Origin: Bacteriovorax stolpii
Lineage (GTDB): Bacteria > Bdellovibrionota > Bacteriovoracia > Bacteriovoracales > Bacteriovoracaceae
DNA: 63,263 bases
Assembly: GCA_945905815.1 (NCBI GenBank)
Contig: CAMDQH010000009.1
Coordinates: forward strand, 1-63,263
Direction: 5' to 3'
How positions within the stretch are numbered: position 1 is the first letter of the stretch; every line of letters starts with the position of its first letter. The translations under genes and the position numbers were made by a program. Under the pieces are notes generated by a model. The model made no database searches, was not told where the DNA came from, and saw nothing but the letters and a program-made list of their open reading frames with translations. This document shows, piece by piece, positions 35,698 through 45,135 of the stretch.

Positions 35698-38046
35698 ATG
35701 GCGCCTCAGATCTTAGACCCACAAGCAATGATCTTTTCTACTACTAAACTTGGTTTACCCCCTCAGAAGGTCTTGGCGACCTGTAAACTGCTTTTTGAAG
35801 AAGAGTGCACCATACCCTTTATTGCCCGATACCGAAAAGAAGTAACCGGCAACCTGGATGAAGTCCAAATCAGGGATATCCAGGATACCTATAATGAATA
35901 CGTAGAAACAGAAAAGCGCCGTGAATTTATTCTTGATGCTATTAAAAAGATGGAGGCACTGACTCCAGAGCTTGCACGACAAATCAAGGCCGCTTCAACG
36001 CTTAACCAATTAGAAGATATCTATGCTCCTTATAAATCGAAGAAAAAAACAAAAGCGATGATCGCAAAAGACAATGGCCTTGAGCCACTATCTGAGATGA
36101 TCCTCAATGGAAGTAAAGACATTCGCACTTTAGTCGATGAGATCAATGAGAAATTTGTGAAACCAATGGAAGGAAAAATTAAAGATGTTCAGGATGCCAT
36201 CAATGGTGCCTGCGATATCATCATGGAAACTTTTTCGCATAAACTAGAATTGAAAGAAAGAATCCGTCAGACTTTCTGGGAAAGCGGTGTGATGAAAGCT
36301 TCTCTTCGTAAAGATGGTGAGAAAGTCGAAGATGCTCAAAAGTTTAAAGATTTCTTTGAGTTTTCTGAACCGCTTTCAAAAATCAAAGACCCTAAGGCCA
36401 GTCACCGCTATATGGCGATGAGACGCGGAATGAATCTTAAAATCCTTAAGGTGGATGCAGAAATAATTCCAGAGATTGGTTATACACTCATTCAAGAAGA
36501 GTTTTTTCCTAAGAAAGATAAACTCGCGAACTACGAACTTTTAAAAAAATGCGCCGAAAAAGCTTTCACTAACTACATCCAGCCTTCTCTTGATCTTGAA
36601 GTTAAAAACGATCTCAAAAAGTTTGCGGATACAGCAGCAATTTCAGTCTTCGGTATCAACCTAAAAAACCTTCTGCTTCAACCATACCTTGGGTCAAAAG
36701 CAGTCATGGGCATTGACCCAGGTATCAGATCAGGCTGTAAGGTCGTTATTGTGGATAGTACTGGGAAATTTCTAGGTGACCACGTGGTTTATCCTCACGA
36801 ACCTAAGAATGATAAAGTGGGCGCTGCTCTCATTCTGACCAAGATGATCGAAATGTTTAAAGTTGAATACATTGCCATCGGCAATGGAACTCACGGACGT
36901 GAAACTCTAGAATTTGTAGAATCGCACATTCAACAAGTAAAAGACGGCCAAGTTAAGGCCACCATGACTTCTGAAGCTGGTGCATCGATTTACTCTGCTT
37001 CAGACATTGCCCGTGAAGAATTCCCAGATAAAGACGTCACTGTGAGAGGGGCCATCTCCATTGCTCGTAGATTCCAGGATCCTCTCGCAGAACTCGTAAA
37101 GATTGATCCAAAATCAATCGGTGTAGGTCAATACCAGCATGACGTAAATCAGATCCAATTAAAAAATAACCTTGAAGCCGTTGTTGAATCTTGCGTGAAC
37201 TACGTTGGCGTGGATCTTAACACCGCTTCAGCTCCTCTACTTTCATATGTTTCAGGGATTGGCCAAACGGTTGCTCAGAACGTAGTGAAGTACCGAGATG
37301 CTAACGGTGGATTCAAATCTCGCAATGATCTTTTAAAAGTCACTCGTTTCTCGCAAAAAGTTTTTGAACAATCTGCAGGTTTCTTGCGTATTTATAACGG
37401 GCCTCATATTCTTGATGGGACATTCATTCACCCCGAGCGCTACCCTGTGCTTGAAGAGTGGGTAAAGTCTAAGAAAAAAGATCTAAAAGATTTATTGATC
37501 GATGATTCACTTCAAAATGAATTGGCTTCAGACAAACCGCTTAAAGATAAAATTGGTGAGATCACTTTAATCGATATTGTGAAGTGTCTTAAGGCGCCTA
37601 CTCAAGATCCACGTACCACTTTTAAATCAGTTGATTTCACTAAAGGCATCTCAGGACTAAAAGATCTGAAGATCGGTCAGTGGTACAACGGCGTAGTAAG
37701 TAACATCACTATGTTTGGTGCATTTGTGGATATTGGAATTAAAGAGAATGGGCTACTTCATATTTCTGAGATGAGTGATCGTTTCGTAGAAAACGCTATG
37801 GATGAACTTAAAGTCGGACAAGAATTAAAAGTTCGTATTTTGGGTATTGATATGGATCGCAGTCGAATTTCGCTTTCATGTAAGGCCGATTCTCAGACTG
37901 AAGGTGTGACTGGAACTAGTGCGAATGCTGGCCAAAGAAAAGGTGGAGGCGGAGCTCGCCCTCAATCGCAGCCCCATCTACCGACCGGACCTCAATTTAA
38001 GAACAATGCTTTTGCGAATTTAAAGAATATGCAGGTAAAGAAGTAA
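35698..38046 (+). CDS. tex: Tex family RNA-binding transcription/ribosome accessory protein
   Basis: The 782-residue protein is a near full-length Tex/YhgF: N-terminal helix-turn-helix region with CTIPFIARYRKEVTGNLDE, the central YqgF-like domain with MGIDPGIRSGCKVVIVD, double helix-hairpin-helix near 500-560 (LLSYVSGIGQTVAQNVVKYR), and a C-terminal S1 domain (GQWYNGVVSNITMFGAFVDIG). The last 50 residues are Gly/Arg/Gln-rich and probably disordered. Tex binds RNA and affects transcription and stress physiology in other bacteria. A bidirectional hairpin terminator follows. Length and motif order make the identification secure. Confidence 0.96.
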   Translation: MAPQILDPQAMIFSTTKLGLPPQKVLATCKLLFEEECTIPFIARYRKEVTGNLDEVQIRDIQDTYNEYVETEKRREFILDAIKKMEALTPELARQIKAASTLNQLEDIYAPYKSKKKTKAMIAKDNGLEPLSEMILNGSKDIRTLVDEINEKFVKPMEGKIKDVQDAINGACDIIMETFSHKLELKERIRQTFWESGVMKASLRKDGEKVEDAQKFKDFFEFSEPLSKIKDPKASHRYMAMRRGMNLKILKVDAEIIPEIGYTLIQEEFFPKKDKLANYELLKKCAEKAFTNYIQPSLDLEVKNDLKKFADTAAISVFGINLKNLLLQPYLGSKAVMGIDPGIRSGCKVVIVDSTGKFLGDHVVYPHEPKNDKVGAALILTKMIEMFKVEYIAIGNGTHGRETLEFVESHIQQVKDGQVKATMTSEAGASIYSASDIAREEFPDKDVTVRGAISIARRFQDPLAELVKIDPKSIGVGQYQHDVNQIQLKNNLEAVVESCVNYVGVDLNTASAPLLSYVSGIGQTVAQNVVKYRDANGGFKSRNDLLKVTRFSQKVFEQSAGFLRIYNGPHILDGTFIHPERYPVLEEWVKSKKKDLKDLLIDDSLQNELASDKPLKDKIGEITLIDIVKCLKAPTQDPRTTFKSVDFTKGISGLKDLKIGQWYNGVVSNITMFGAFVDIGIKENGLLHISEMSDRFVENAMDELKVGQELKVRILGIDMDRSRISLSCKADSQTEGVTGTSANAGQRKGGGGARPQSQPHLPTGPQFKNNAFANLKNMQVKK

Positions 38047-38053
38047 TAAAAAT

Positions 38054-38075
38054 AAGGCCCCTTCAATGGGGCCTT
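38054..38075. terminator. Bidirectional hairpin terminator between tex and the next gene
   Basis: AAGGCCCC (38054-38061), loop TTCAAT and GGGGCCTT (38068-38075). The minus-strand reading is followed by ATTTTTATT, so it is the better terminator for the small secreted-protein gene ending at 38087. Confidence 0.85.
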
Positions 38076-38086
38076 ACATAAAGACC

Positions 38087-38407
38087 CTATTCAGCGTAAA
38101 CATTGACCATTTTAAGTGTTTTGCAGCTCGTAGGATCAACCACGACCGCCTCTAGACCATAACCACCCATAAATTCACTAGCAGCAATATAAACCGTAAC
38201 ATCAATGTCATATCCAAGCTCAACCTGAGTTCCGTAAAAAGTAAAGGCCTTCTCTAGTTTTTTAAAGTTAAAAACTTCACCTGTAAGGTGATGATGTTCG
38301 TTGGCCTCAAACGCACTGATATAATCTTTAAGCACTTGTTCTTCACAAGATTTACCAAACGCAACAGTCGAAAGAATAAGGAACAAAACTAAAATAATTA
38401 ATTTCAT
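38087..38407 (-). CDS. Small secreted protein of unknown function
   Basis: A 106-residue protein with a clear signal peptide (MKLIILVLFLILSTVAFG) and a compact mature domain. Two cysteines, KSCEEQ just after the signal and DPTSCKTL near the C-terminus, could form one disulfide that ties the ends together. No known motif is recognised. A ribosome site of the form AGGCGG precedes the ATG. The gene appears monocistronic, with its own terminator shared with tex; it is small enough to be a binding or inhibitor protein, though nothing in the sequence shows this. Confidence 0.7.
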   Translation of the reverse strand: MKLIILVLFLILSTVAFGKSCEEQVLKDYISAFEANEHHHLTGEVFNFKKLEKAFTFYGTQVELGYDIDVTVYIAASEFMGGYGLEAVVVDPTSCKTLKMVNVYAE

Positions 38408-38487
38408 AAAACCGCCTTTTTAATTTTATATGTGAAATAGTCGTGAAAAACGTCTATGGCAAGAGCAGGAGGTTTGGAGTGTAAAAA

Positions 38488-39489
38488 CTACTCAAGAAAA
38501 TCTCTGAAAATGTAGTAGCCTTTTCTGGCGGCCCCATACGCCATGTAAGAGTGCCTGGCCTCCGTATTATACCCTTCACGGTTATCATCTAACCTCCATG
38601 CAAGAGCACTTTTAAAACCGCAATTTTTGGCACTATTCAAAAAATTAGACGTAACTTGTGCCTGAAGATTGTCATCATAGGATTGACTTATTTGCCCAAA
38701 CTCTCCGAGCTGAAAAATATGGCCTTGATTGGAAAGGCGCTGAAAATCCGTGCAACGAGGAATGGCACCAAAATCGTTATAAAGGTGAATATCATAAAAA
38801 TCCAAACAGGAGTTACTCAGTATCCCTTCAAAAAATCTGGCCTCGGCATCGAGCCAGCCTAGGGAGGCCGTAACTGCTACCGGTCTATGGTGTCCTAGTT
38901 TGCATAAAAATGATGACATTGAGGCTTTAGGGTCCTCAAACATACCAAAGAATATGAGAGCATTGACCTCATTAACTAAATCAATTTGAGTAACTACATC
39001 TTTAAAATTTTGGCCAACCAATTGATAAATGGGAACAATGGCTGCCTGGTAAAACTGCTCCAGCATTCCGTACTTACTGTTAAATACATTCCACCAGAAA
39101 ACTCCAAGCTGTTGATTCTTAGCAAAGTTTCCAAAAGCATTCCCATCCAGAAAAGTGAGATTCACTTTTAAGTGGTGCTTGCGGGCCATCTTTAAAAAAT
39201 GGGTCAGATTTTTAAGGATTTCGGGTTTAAGTTTCAGAGTTCCTTCGTTTTGATTATAAATAAATTGAGTGAGACCGGCCCCTTCATAAAGCCACATTCT
39301 CAAAATTTCGGAACCACCTTCTTTATTTAAAATCATCAAGTCTTCGACATATTTTTGATCGTAGGTCTGATCCAGCCACTGAAAACCATAATTATTTTTA
39401 AGCCAGGCCTGGTTAAAGCCCTTAGTAAATGACCACCCTGAAACAGAAAGAAGCATCAAGGCCAGTGTGAAGAGAATTTTCAAATTCAT
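38488..39489 (-). CDS. Secreted clan-A glycoside hydrolase (GH5/mannanase-like)
   Basis: The 333-residue protein has a signal peptide (MNLKILFTLALMLLSVSGWS) and a TIM-barrel glycosidase pattern. ILRMWLYEGAGL is strand 2-like, HHLKVNLTFLD strand 3-like, DLVNEVNA contains the acid/base Glu174 preceded by Asn as in clan A, and IFQLGEFGQ contains the nucleophile Glu263. The spacing of the two Glu residues matches GH5-type enzymes. SALAWRLDD near the end corresponds to the strand-8 aromatic. Beta-mannan or beta-glucan cleavage is plausible; the sugar cannot be read from sequence. Confidence 0.72.
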   Translation of the reverse strand: MNLKILFTLALMLLSVSGWSFTKGFNQAWLKNNYGFQWLDQTYDQKYVEDLMILNKEGGSEILRMWLYEGAGLTQFIYNQNEGTLKLKPEILKNLTHFLKMARKHHLKVNLTFLDGNAFGNFAKNQQLGVFWWNVFNSKYGMLEQFYQAAIVPIYQLVGQNFKDVVTQIDLVNEVNALIFFGMFEDPKASMSSFLCKLGHHRPVAVTASLGWLDAEARFFEGILSNSCLDFYDIHLYNDFGAIPRCTDFQRLSNQGHIFQLGEFGQISQSYDDNLQAQVTSNFLNSAKNCGFKSALAWRLDDNREGYNTEARHSYMAYGAARKGYYIFRDFLE

Positions 39490-39709
39490 TGATTCAATCT
39501 ACCATGGCATGATTTTGAGGGGTTAACCTATCTGAATGGTGGGCAATTTATTCACGGATGTGGGGTCGTTATTTCGAAGGGAATTGCCTCTTTCAAAGTG
39601 ACTAAACCATCTAATTCAAACATTTTTTCAAGAAATATGCCTTAATTTCAAGAGAGACCAAATTCCCATCAAGATTAAAGAAAAGTCTGTTTTTTCCCGA
39701 TAAATTAAT

Positions 39710-40693
39710 ATGCTCAATTCATTCAAAAATGGCTGGCTCATTCTTGCCAGCATTCATCGCCTCTTTTTTAAACATCCTGTTCTGGTATTACCCATAATCT
39801 TCTGTTGGCTCATTTATGCTTATACCATCATTTATTTCCGTTTTAAGTTTGATTGGGCCCATTATTCTAACGATCAAAATTATTTGATTGTTTTCATGAT
39901 TATTCTTTTCTTTTCAACTATTATTTCCATTTCAAATTTAGTTGTTCTTGAACTCATTCAACAAATTGAAAGTGGAAAACCCACATCAATTATTAAGTCC
40001 ATATCAGACTCATTTACCCAAAACTTCATTAGGGCCTTCCCGATTATTCTGACTTGGGCCATTTTATGGTTCATAATTGCCGTCATTGAAGCATTCACAA
40101 GTGGAAAAAAAAGATCAAACGAAAAAGATAGCAACGCAGAGGAGTTAAATACCAAGAACATGGCAATCGAACTCGCGAACGTCCAGGAATTCTCGTTCAG
40201 TTTACTGATGTTTAATGCCATCAAGAAAGGTTTTAGAATGATGGCCTTCACTATGTTTCCGGCCATTGCTTGGGAAGATGACAGTACGATGAACGCTGTA
40301 AAAAAAGGGTTTGTGATCGTAAAAAACCGTTGGGCAGAATTTGCCACGGGCTTTGTCTTAACTTCGACCCTCAATCGTCTTATTTTTTTTCCAGTATCTC
40401 TTTTTCTGGCGTTTGCCAAAGATGAAAAGAATATCCCTGACCAGGTATGGACCTATCTTCTTTTCTATATCGCCTTGGGATGGAGCTACTCTATTTATCT
40501 TGAAATGCTTTTCACAGCAGAGCTTTATCTATGGGATATGAATTGGAGAAAGGCCTGCAAAAGCGCCGAGTCCGAGGGGCGAAAGATGCCTGAGTTTCAT
40601 GAAGTCAAAAGGCCATCGATCATGGATGACACCAACGATATGAAAAATATTATCATCAAAAATTGGAATACGAAGACGCCAGATAAAGAATAG
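39710..40693 (+). CDS. DUF6159-like integral membrane protein
   Basis: A 327-residue inner-membrane protein with at least five hydrophobic segments. The first is HPVLVLPIIFCWLIYAY, followed by YLIVFMIILFFSTIISI, FIRAFPIILTWAILWFIIAV and two near the C-terminus. The FKNGWLILASIHRLFFKHP opening and KGFRMMAFTMFPAIAWEDDS motif recall DUF6159 proteins. The function of that family is unknown. The stop codon abuts the convergent rmuC stop directly, with no spacer. A charged cytoplasmic loop of about 30 residues lies between the third and fourth spans. Confidence 0.65.
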   Translation: MLNSFKNGWLILASIHRLFFKHPVLVLPIIFCWLIYAYTIIYFRFKFDWAHYSNDQNYLIVFMIILFFSTIISISNLVVLELIQQIESGKPTSIIKSISDSFTQNFIRAFPIILTWAILWFIIAVIEAFTSGKKRSNEKDSNAEELNTKNMAIELANVQEFSFSLLMFNAIKKGFRMMAFTMFPAIAWEDDSTMNAVKKGFVIVKNRWAEFATGFVLTSTLNRLIFFPVSLFLAFAKDEKNIPDQVWTYLLFYIALGWSYSIYLEMLFTAELYLWDMNWRKACKSAESEGRKMPEFHEVKRPSIMDDTNDMKNIIIKNWNTKTPDKE

Positions 40694-41836
40694 TTACGAA
40701 TCGGATAAAGTCCCTAACGTTTTTGAACTCTTTGCACCTAGATCTTTCAAATTTTCCATTCTTGATGCGAGACTGCCCTTACCAGTTAGCATCTTCCCCT
40801 TGAGGTTATCAAACGAATCCCCCACTTTACGAATCTGGGATTGCATTTGATCCAGGTCTTCGGCAACTCCCGCAAATTTATCATAGAGAGCACCCGCCTG
40901 ACGGGCGATCTCAACTGCATTCTTATTTTGTCTCTCTTGCTTCCATAAACTCGACACAGTTCTCAGAGTGGCCAGTAAAGTTGAGGGAGATACAAAAACA
41001 ATACTTCGCTCCCAAGCATAATTAAAAAGCTCTTTATCTTTTTGCATGGAAAGTGTGAAGGCGCCTTCAATCGGGACAAACATCATCACGTAATCTGGAG
41101 TCACTAGTTTATCTAACTGATGATAACTTTTTTTAGATAGTCCTTTGATGTGCTGATAAAGAGAATCAAGAAAGGCGGATAGATCTTCCTCAGTTCCATC
41201 ATTAACATAACGCTCATAAGAAACCAGACTGACTTTTGAATCAATAATCAGATGCTTTCCTTCCGGAAGATTAATGATCACATCCGGCATCTGGTGCTTA
41301 CCTTCATCATCTTTGAGTTTTAAATCTTTGCCTTGAAGGGTGAACTCTTCGCCTTCTCTAAGGCCCGAAGCTTCCAGAACTTTTTCAAGAATCAACTCTC
41401 CCCAATTCCCCTGAAGCTTGACGTCTCCTTTAAGAGCGCGCGTCAGGTTCTCGGTCTCAAGACTCATCTTTTGGCCAGTCATCACAATTCGCTCAATCTC
41501 TGAATGAAGTTTCAAGCGGTCCTTAGTATCCGTCAGATGCATCTCTTCAACTTTACGCTGAAACTCCGACATCTTCTCTTTAAAGGGATTCAGCATGAGT
41601 TCCATGCCCCGGAGGGAATCTTCCCGAAAGCGTTTGGATTTCTCTTCAAAGATTTGTTGTGAAATATCTTTTAGTTTAAATTCCAACTTCTCACTACTTT
41701 GCACATGAAACTTTTCCTGCAGATTATACTTTTCTTTTAACAGTTCATAATTCAAGCGGATATTTTGAGTTCTGAGATATTGAACAAACCAACCCAGAAA
41801 GAGGCCACCTAACGAAGCTATGATGTAATATTCCAT
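40694..41836 (-). CDS. rmuC: DNA recombination protein RmuC
   Basis: RmuC is a membrane-anchored nuclease-fold protein that limits inversions at short inverted repeats. This 380-residue protein has one N-terminal membrane segment (YIIASLGGLFLGWFVQYL), a long coiled coil (about residues 30-125), then the conserved core GNWGELILEKVLEASGL, PDVIINLPEGKHLIIDSKVSL and PDYVMMFVPIEGAFTLSM. The restriction-endonuclease-like Asp/Lys motif is in IDSKVS. Length is slightly below the usual 450-500 residues. It is divergent from the tyrosine recombinase gene. Confidence 0.93.
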   Translation of the reverse strand: MEYYIIASLGGLFLGWFVQYLRTQNIRLNYELLKEKYNLQEKFHVQSSEKLEFKLKDISQQIFEEKSKRFREDSLRGMELMLNPFKEKMSEFQRKVEEMHLTDTKDRLKLHSEIERIVMTGQKMSLETENLTRALKGDVKLQGNWGELILEKVLEASGLREGEEFTLQGKDLKLKDDEGKHQMPDVIINLPEGKHLIIDSKVSLVSYERYVNDGTEEDLSAFLDSLYQHIKGLSKKSYHQLDKLVTPDYVMMFVPIEGAFTLSMQKDKELFNYAWERSIVFVSPSTLLATLRTVSSLWKQERQNKNAVEIARQAGALYDKFAGVAEDLDQMQSQIRKVGDSFDNLKGKMLTGKGSLASRMENLKDLGAKSSKTLGTLSDS

Positions 41837-41951
41837 ACCTTATTATTCCAAGGACAGAGGTGAATTGCCAACGCCAAACTATCCGGAGTAAAACGCTCAA
41901 GCCGGAGTTTATAGAATTTGTAATCCTCCGCCTTTCGGCTATGATAATTGT

Positions 41952-42950
41952 ATGGTGAAGAAATCAACTGCCCTCACGACCAACTATAATCCTGATCTGG
42001 CCCAGAAGTTTCATGAGGCAAGCCAGAAGAAAAGTGATATTCAGGAATTTATCCAGGAATTTTTAGTTCAGTTTCTCTCAGTTGATACTAAAACCGCTTA
42101 CATCAAAGACCTTAGATTCTTTTTTGATTTTTTAAAATCTGGAGATGTAACGATTTCTCATCCTTCAGAAATCAAATCATTCCATTTTCAACTCTACCGC
42201 GACCACTTACTAGAAAGAGGTTTGGCCTCTGCGACTATCAATCGCCGTTTAGTTTGCATTCGCTCATTTATTAAATGGGCAGTGGCGGCCAGAATGATGG
42301 ATCACAATCCTCTTGATACGATCAAACTTCCGAAAGTTCAGACTGAGTCACCGACTGTTGCCTTTGATGATGAAGAAGTTGTGACAATGATTAATGCTCC
42401 TGATATCAAAACTCATAAAGGCCGCAGCCATCGTTTAATCATGGTAATGCTTTTTAATCTTGGTCTTCGTCGCTCTGAGCTCGTAAACATTAAACTTTTT
42501 CAGCTATTTCAGGATCGAGGGCACATGGTGCTTAGAATTCATGGAAAAGGTGACAAGGTTCGCTTAGTGCCCCTTAACGGCAACGTCCAAGGTGAGATTC
42601 AAAGCTATCTAGATCACTTAAAAAATAATGGCATTGATATGGGTGGAGAAGATTATCTGCTTCAAACAGACATGGGCAAAAAAAATGACCGCCCGATGGA
42701 TGGTTCTACTATTTATAGAGTGATTGAGAGATATGCACTTGGGCTCGGAATTAACAAATCAGTATCTCCCCACTCCTGTCGGGCAACAGTTATTTCTCAT
42801 TTACTGGATACACAAAATACGGCGATTAGAGATGTTGCAACATTTGCAGGGCATGCCAATATCACGACAACTGAAAGATATGATAAAAGACGAAAGAATT
42901 TAGATAAATCTGCTGCGTATCAGGTCGATTTTGATTTAAAGAAGGCTTAA
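41952..42950 (+). CDS. Tyrosine recombinase, XerC/XerD-like
   Basis: A 332-residue site-specific recombinase. The N-terminal SAM-like core-binding domain (SVDTKTAYIKDLRFFFDFL to RSFIKWAVAARM) is followed by the catalytic domain. Catalytic residues are Arg in FNLGLRRSEL, Lys in HGKGDKVRLV, His-x-x-Arg in SPHSCRATVIS, His in FAGHANITTT and the nucleophile Tyr in TERYDKR. No phage or transposon genes flank it, so a chromosome-dimer resolution role (XerC/XerD) is likely; which of the two cannot be told. Its stop overlaps the convergent unknown gene by four bases. Confidence 0.88.
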   Translation: MVKKSTALTTNYNPDLAQKFHEASQKKSDIQEFIQEFLVQFLSVDTKTAYIKDLRFFFDFLKSGDVTISHPSEIKSFHFQLYRDHLLERGLASATINRRLVCIRSFIKWAVAARMMDHNPLDTIKLPKVQTESPTVAFDDEEVVTMINAPDIKTHKGRSHRLIMVMLFNLGLRRSELVNIKLFQLFQDRGHMVLRIHGKGDKVRLVPLNGNVQGEIQSYLDHLKNNGIDMGGEDYLLQTDMGKKNDRPMDGSTIYRVIERYALGLGINKSVSPHSCRATVISHLLDTQNTAIRDVATFAGHANITTTERYDKRRKNLDKSAAYQVDFDLKKA

Positions 42951-43894
42951 GCCGATTTTGCTACCAACGCTTCTTTATAATGCTCACTTATCATATTCCG
43001 CGTATGCTTCACAAAATCTCGTATTCCCTCAATCTTTCCATTTTTAGCAGACAACTTTTCATAAGATACAAAAAGATAAGCTTTCTTGTTCTTTAAAAAA
43101 TCAAAGCTCGACTGAACATCTAAGTCCTGTACCTGAAAAGTCACGGCATCTTCTTTTCTTGAAGAATACATTAAATTGAAGGCATATTGAGAGAGGTGAT
43201 TTTTTAATGCTGCCAGGTCTTTACCGCAGGCATCTGCAAGTAATCCTGAGTCAATTAAAATTCTCATCTCAGAATTCGGGGAAATGGATTTTAAAAAAAC
43301 ATCAGAATCCAACGAGAATAGAATCCCGTTCATCGTTAGCTGCTCAAGACCTATAAGACCAGCTTGTGAAAAATCGTTTCCATACTCCATTAGAACTTTA
43401 GACTTAAGGCGAATTCGATAATCGCGCTTAGGAAGCTTTCCTCGTAATAGATAAACCATCACAAAATCTTTATAAGTTGAATTGTTAAAACATTCAGCTA
43501 TCGCCATGGAACGAAAAGGACCTGTTCCAGAAATAAATGATATTTCAATCGGACCAAATGGATCAATACCCAGTGAAAGCTGCATTTGATTAAGAATATA
43601 TCGTTCATACAAATCGAACATTGTCGTTTGATGCACTTTCTTCTCAGTGCGTATCCACACAGTAATGAGAGAAAGACGATTGAGCGCCATTTCTTTGTGT
43701 TTAAATTCAATTTTAATCTCAGGAATATTTTCCATGCGCTTTTTTACTGCATCACAAGTTTCATGATAGTCGGCCCAATGAAAAACCATGTTACCGTTGT
43801 CACACAACGAAAAGTCCTCACCTAAGCTCTGTTGAACTGTAGATTCATTTTGAAAAATTTGTGGAAAAATTTCTGTAATAGTCGCCTGTGACAT
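42947..43894 (-). CDS. Unknown protein, possibly with a divergent PilZ-like domain
   Basis: I do not firmly recognise this 315-residue cytoplasmic protein. The central part (RDYRIRLKSKVLMEYG to NGILFSLDSDVF) has a faint PilZ-like pattern (basic Arg pair, short beta strands, S-x-x-G-type turn region), but the full RxxxR and D/NxSxxG signatures are not intact, so c-di-GMP binding is speculative. A hydrophobic beta-rich N-terminal half precedes it. It has AAAGGAC upstream of the ATG and overlaps the recombinase gene convergently by four bases. Confidence 0.45.
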   Translation of the reverse strand: MSQATITEIFPQIFQNESTVQQSLGEDFSLCDNGNMVFHWADYHETCDAVKKRMENIPEIKIEFKHKEMALNRLSLITVWIRTEKKVHQTTMFDLYERYILNQMQLSLGIDPFGPIEISFISGTGPFRSMAIAECFNNSTYKDFVMVYLLRGKLPKRDYRIRLKSKVLMEYGNDFSQAGLIGLEQLTMNGILFSLDSDVFLKSISPNSEMRILIDSGLLADACGKDLAALKNHLSQYAFNLMYSSRKEDAVTFQVQDLDVQSSFDFLKNKKAYLFVSYEKLSAKNGKIEGIRDFVKHTRNMISEHYKEALVAKSA

Positions 43895-43965
43895 GAAAGG
43901 TCCTTTTCAATCAATAAAAGATTCATCCTGAATCTCATGCTTCTATTTTAACCTGAAAAAGAATT

Positions 43966-45135
43966 CTAACCAACACTTCTCACGATAGAGACAAAGTTCT
44001 GATTTTCCTTGCGGAAATTGAGAAATGATAAGTAGCTGAAAACGACCGAAATTCCAAATGGGATAAGAAAACTCAATGTTATGTGGTTGAAATTTAATTC
44101 AATTGGAAATCGGCGCTCAACAAAGATATCCGGAACGAGATCATGACCATAAATCTCAAGTACTCGCAAAGTGATAAAACCTGCCACTGTGCCAACAATA
44201 CAAACGATTCCAGAAAGGATCAGAATGAACCTGAAACACAATTTAACTAACATTTGTTGAGGCATACCCAGAATCCAAAAACTCATCAAATCCCGTCTAA
44301 TTTTTGAATAAAAAATCAAAAGTCCTGTCGTGATCGCAATTGAGACAAGTAGACTCATGCTGATGAACAAGAAAAGCATGACTTTAGTTTCTAGATTTAA
44401 AGACCATACTAAGGCCCCGTTCATTTGCTCCCAGCTAACTATTCTAAATGGCACTTCCGTTTTGAAATCTTTGATTCGAGACAAGACATCAGAATCAGGA
44501 TTTCCAAAAATACGAATCTGATTTATTCCTCTTTCTCGTAATAGATTTTGAACAATTTCAACTCTCCCCCACACTTCAAATTCATCAACTTCAGGAAGTT
44601 CAGTATAAAGGTAATCTGAAAGAGTTTCTGACACGAAACGCGGGACTTCTCCTAAAAGGGAATCCGTCACTCCAGGTGATATAATCTGCAGATCATCCAG
44701 AAATTGAAGACGGATTTTTGATGCAAGCTCACTGCCTATTACAATCCCGGAAAAATCCTTATCATCTAAAAACGTAGGCCTCTCATCACTGAGAAGAATT
44801 CCATGAAACTTTGCAGGAGCGACATAATTTTTATATTTAAGCATGACCTCAGATTCAAGTTCAGAATAAAAATGGATACCTTCTTTTCTAAAGATTTCAC
44901 GAATCTCGTCCAGCGGTTCGTTGGTAATAGAGTCAAACTGAATGAGGTGAGAGCCATGAACGCTTTTTGAACGATTAATTAACCCACGCTGCAAACCACC
45001 CATGATTCCTTGAATAACCATAAGTGAAAAAGCTGAAATAAAAAGGCCAACGACTGCTATAAAGAGCAGACGTTGGCGGGTCTTAGCGAAAAAAATATAT
45101 TTAAAAAAATAACTAAAAAAAGGCCAGATTCTCAT
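43966..45135 (-). CDS. ABC-transporter permease, LolC/LolE-like (FtsX fold)
   Basis: The 389-residue protein has the four-span MacB/LolC/FtsX topology. One span near the N-terminus (LLFIAVVGLFISAFSLMVIQG) is followed by a periplasmic domain of about 200 residues (HLIQFDSITNEP onward). Three spans follow at the C-terminus (MLFLFISMSLLVSIAI; CFRFILILSGIVCIVGTVAGF; LSFLIPFGISVVFSYLSFL). LolC/E proteins extract lipoproteins from the inner membrane; the ATPase LolD is not in this window. The ATG abuts the fadJ-like TAA with no spacer, so coupling is expected. Other MacB-type permeases remain possible. Confidence 0.75.
   Translation of the reverse strand: MRIWPFFSYFFKYIFFAKTRQRLLFIAVVGLFISAFSLMVIQGIMGGLQRGLINRSKSVHGSHLIQFDSITNEPLDEIREIFRKEGIHFYSELESEVMLKYKNYVAPAKFHGILLSDERPTFLDDKDFSGIVIGSELASKIRLQFLDDLQIISPGVTDSLLGEVPRFVSETLSDYLYTELPEVDEFEVWGRVEIVQNLLRERGINQIRIFGNPDSDVLSRIKDFKTEVPFRIVSWEQMNGALVWSLNLETKVMLFLFISMSLLVSIAITTGLLIFYSKIRRDLMSFWILGMPQQMLVKLCFRFILILSGIVCIVGTVAGFITLRVLEIYGHDLVPDIFVERRFPIELNFNHITLSFLIPFGISVVFSYLSFLNFRKENQNFVSIVRSVG

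Noticed and set aside
39958-40419. 153-codon open frame antisense to the DUF6159-like gene
   Set aside because: It lies entirely within the membrane-protein gene. Its composition mirrors the antisense of hydrophobic codons and it has no ribosome site.
41952-42950. Tyrosine recombinase as a mark of a prophage or integrative element
   Set aside because: Neighbours are rmuC and a conserved-looking unknown gene. There are no att-like repeats, tRNA target, or phage genes, so a Xer-type chromosomal role is preferred.
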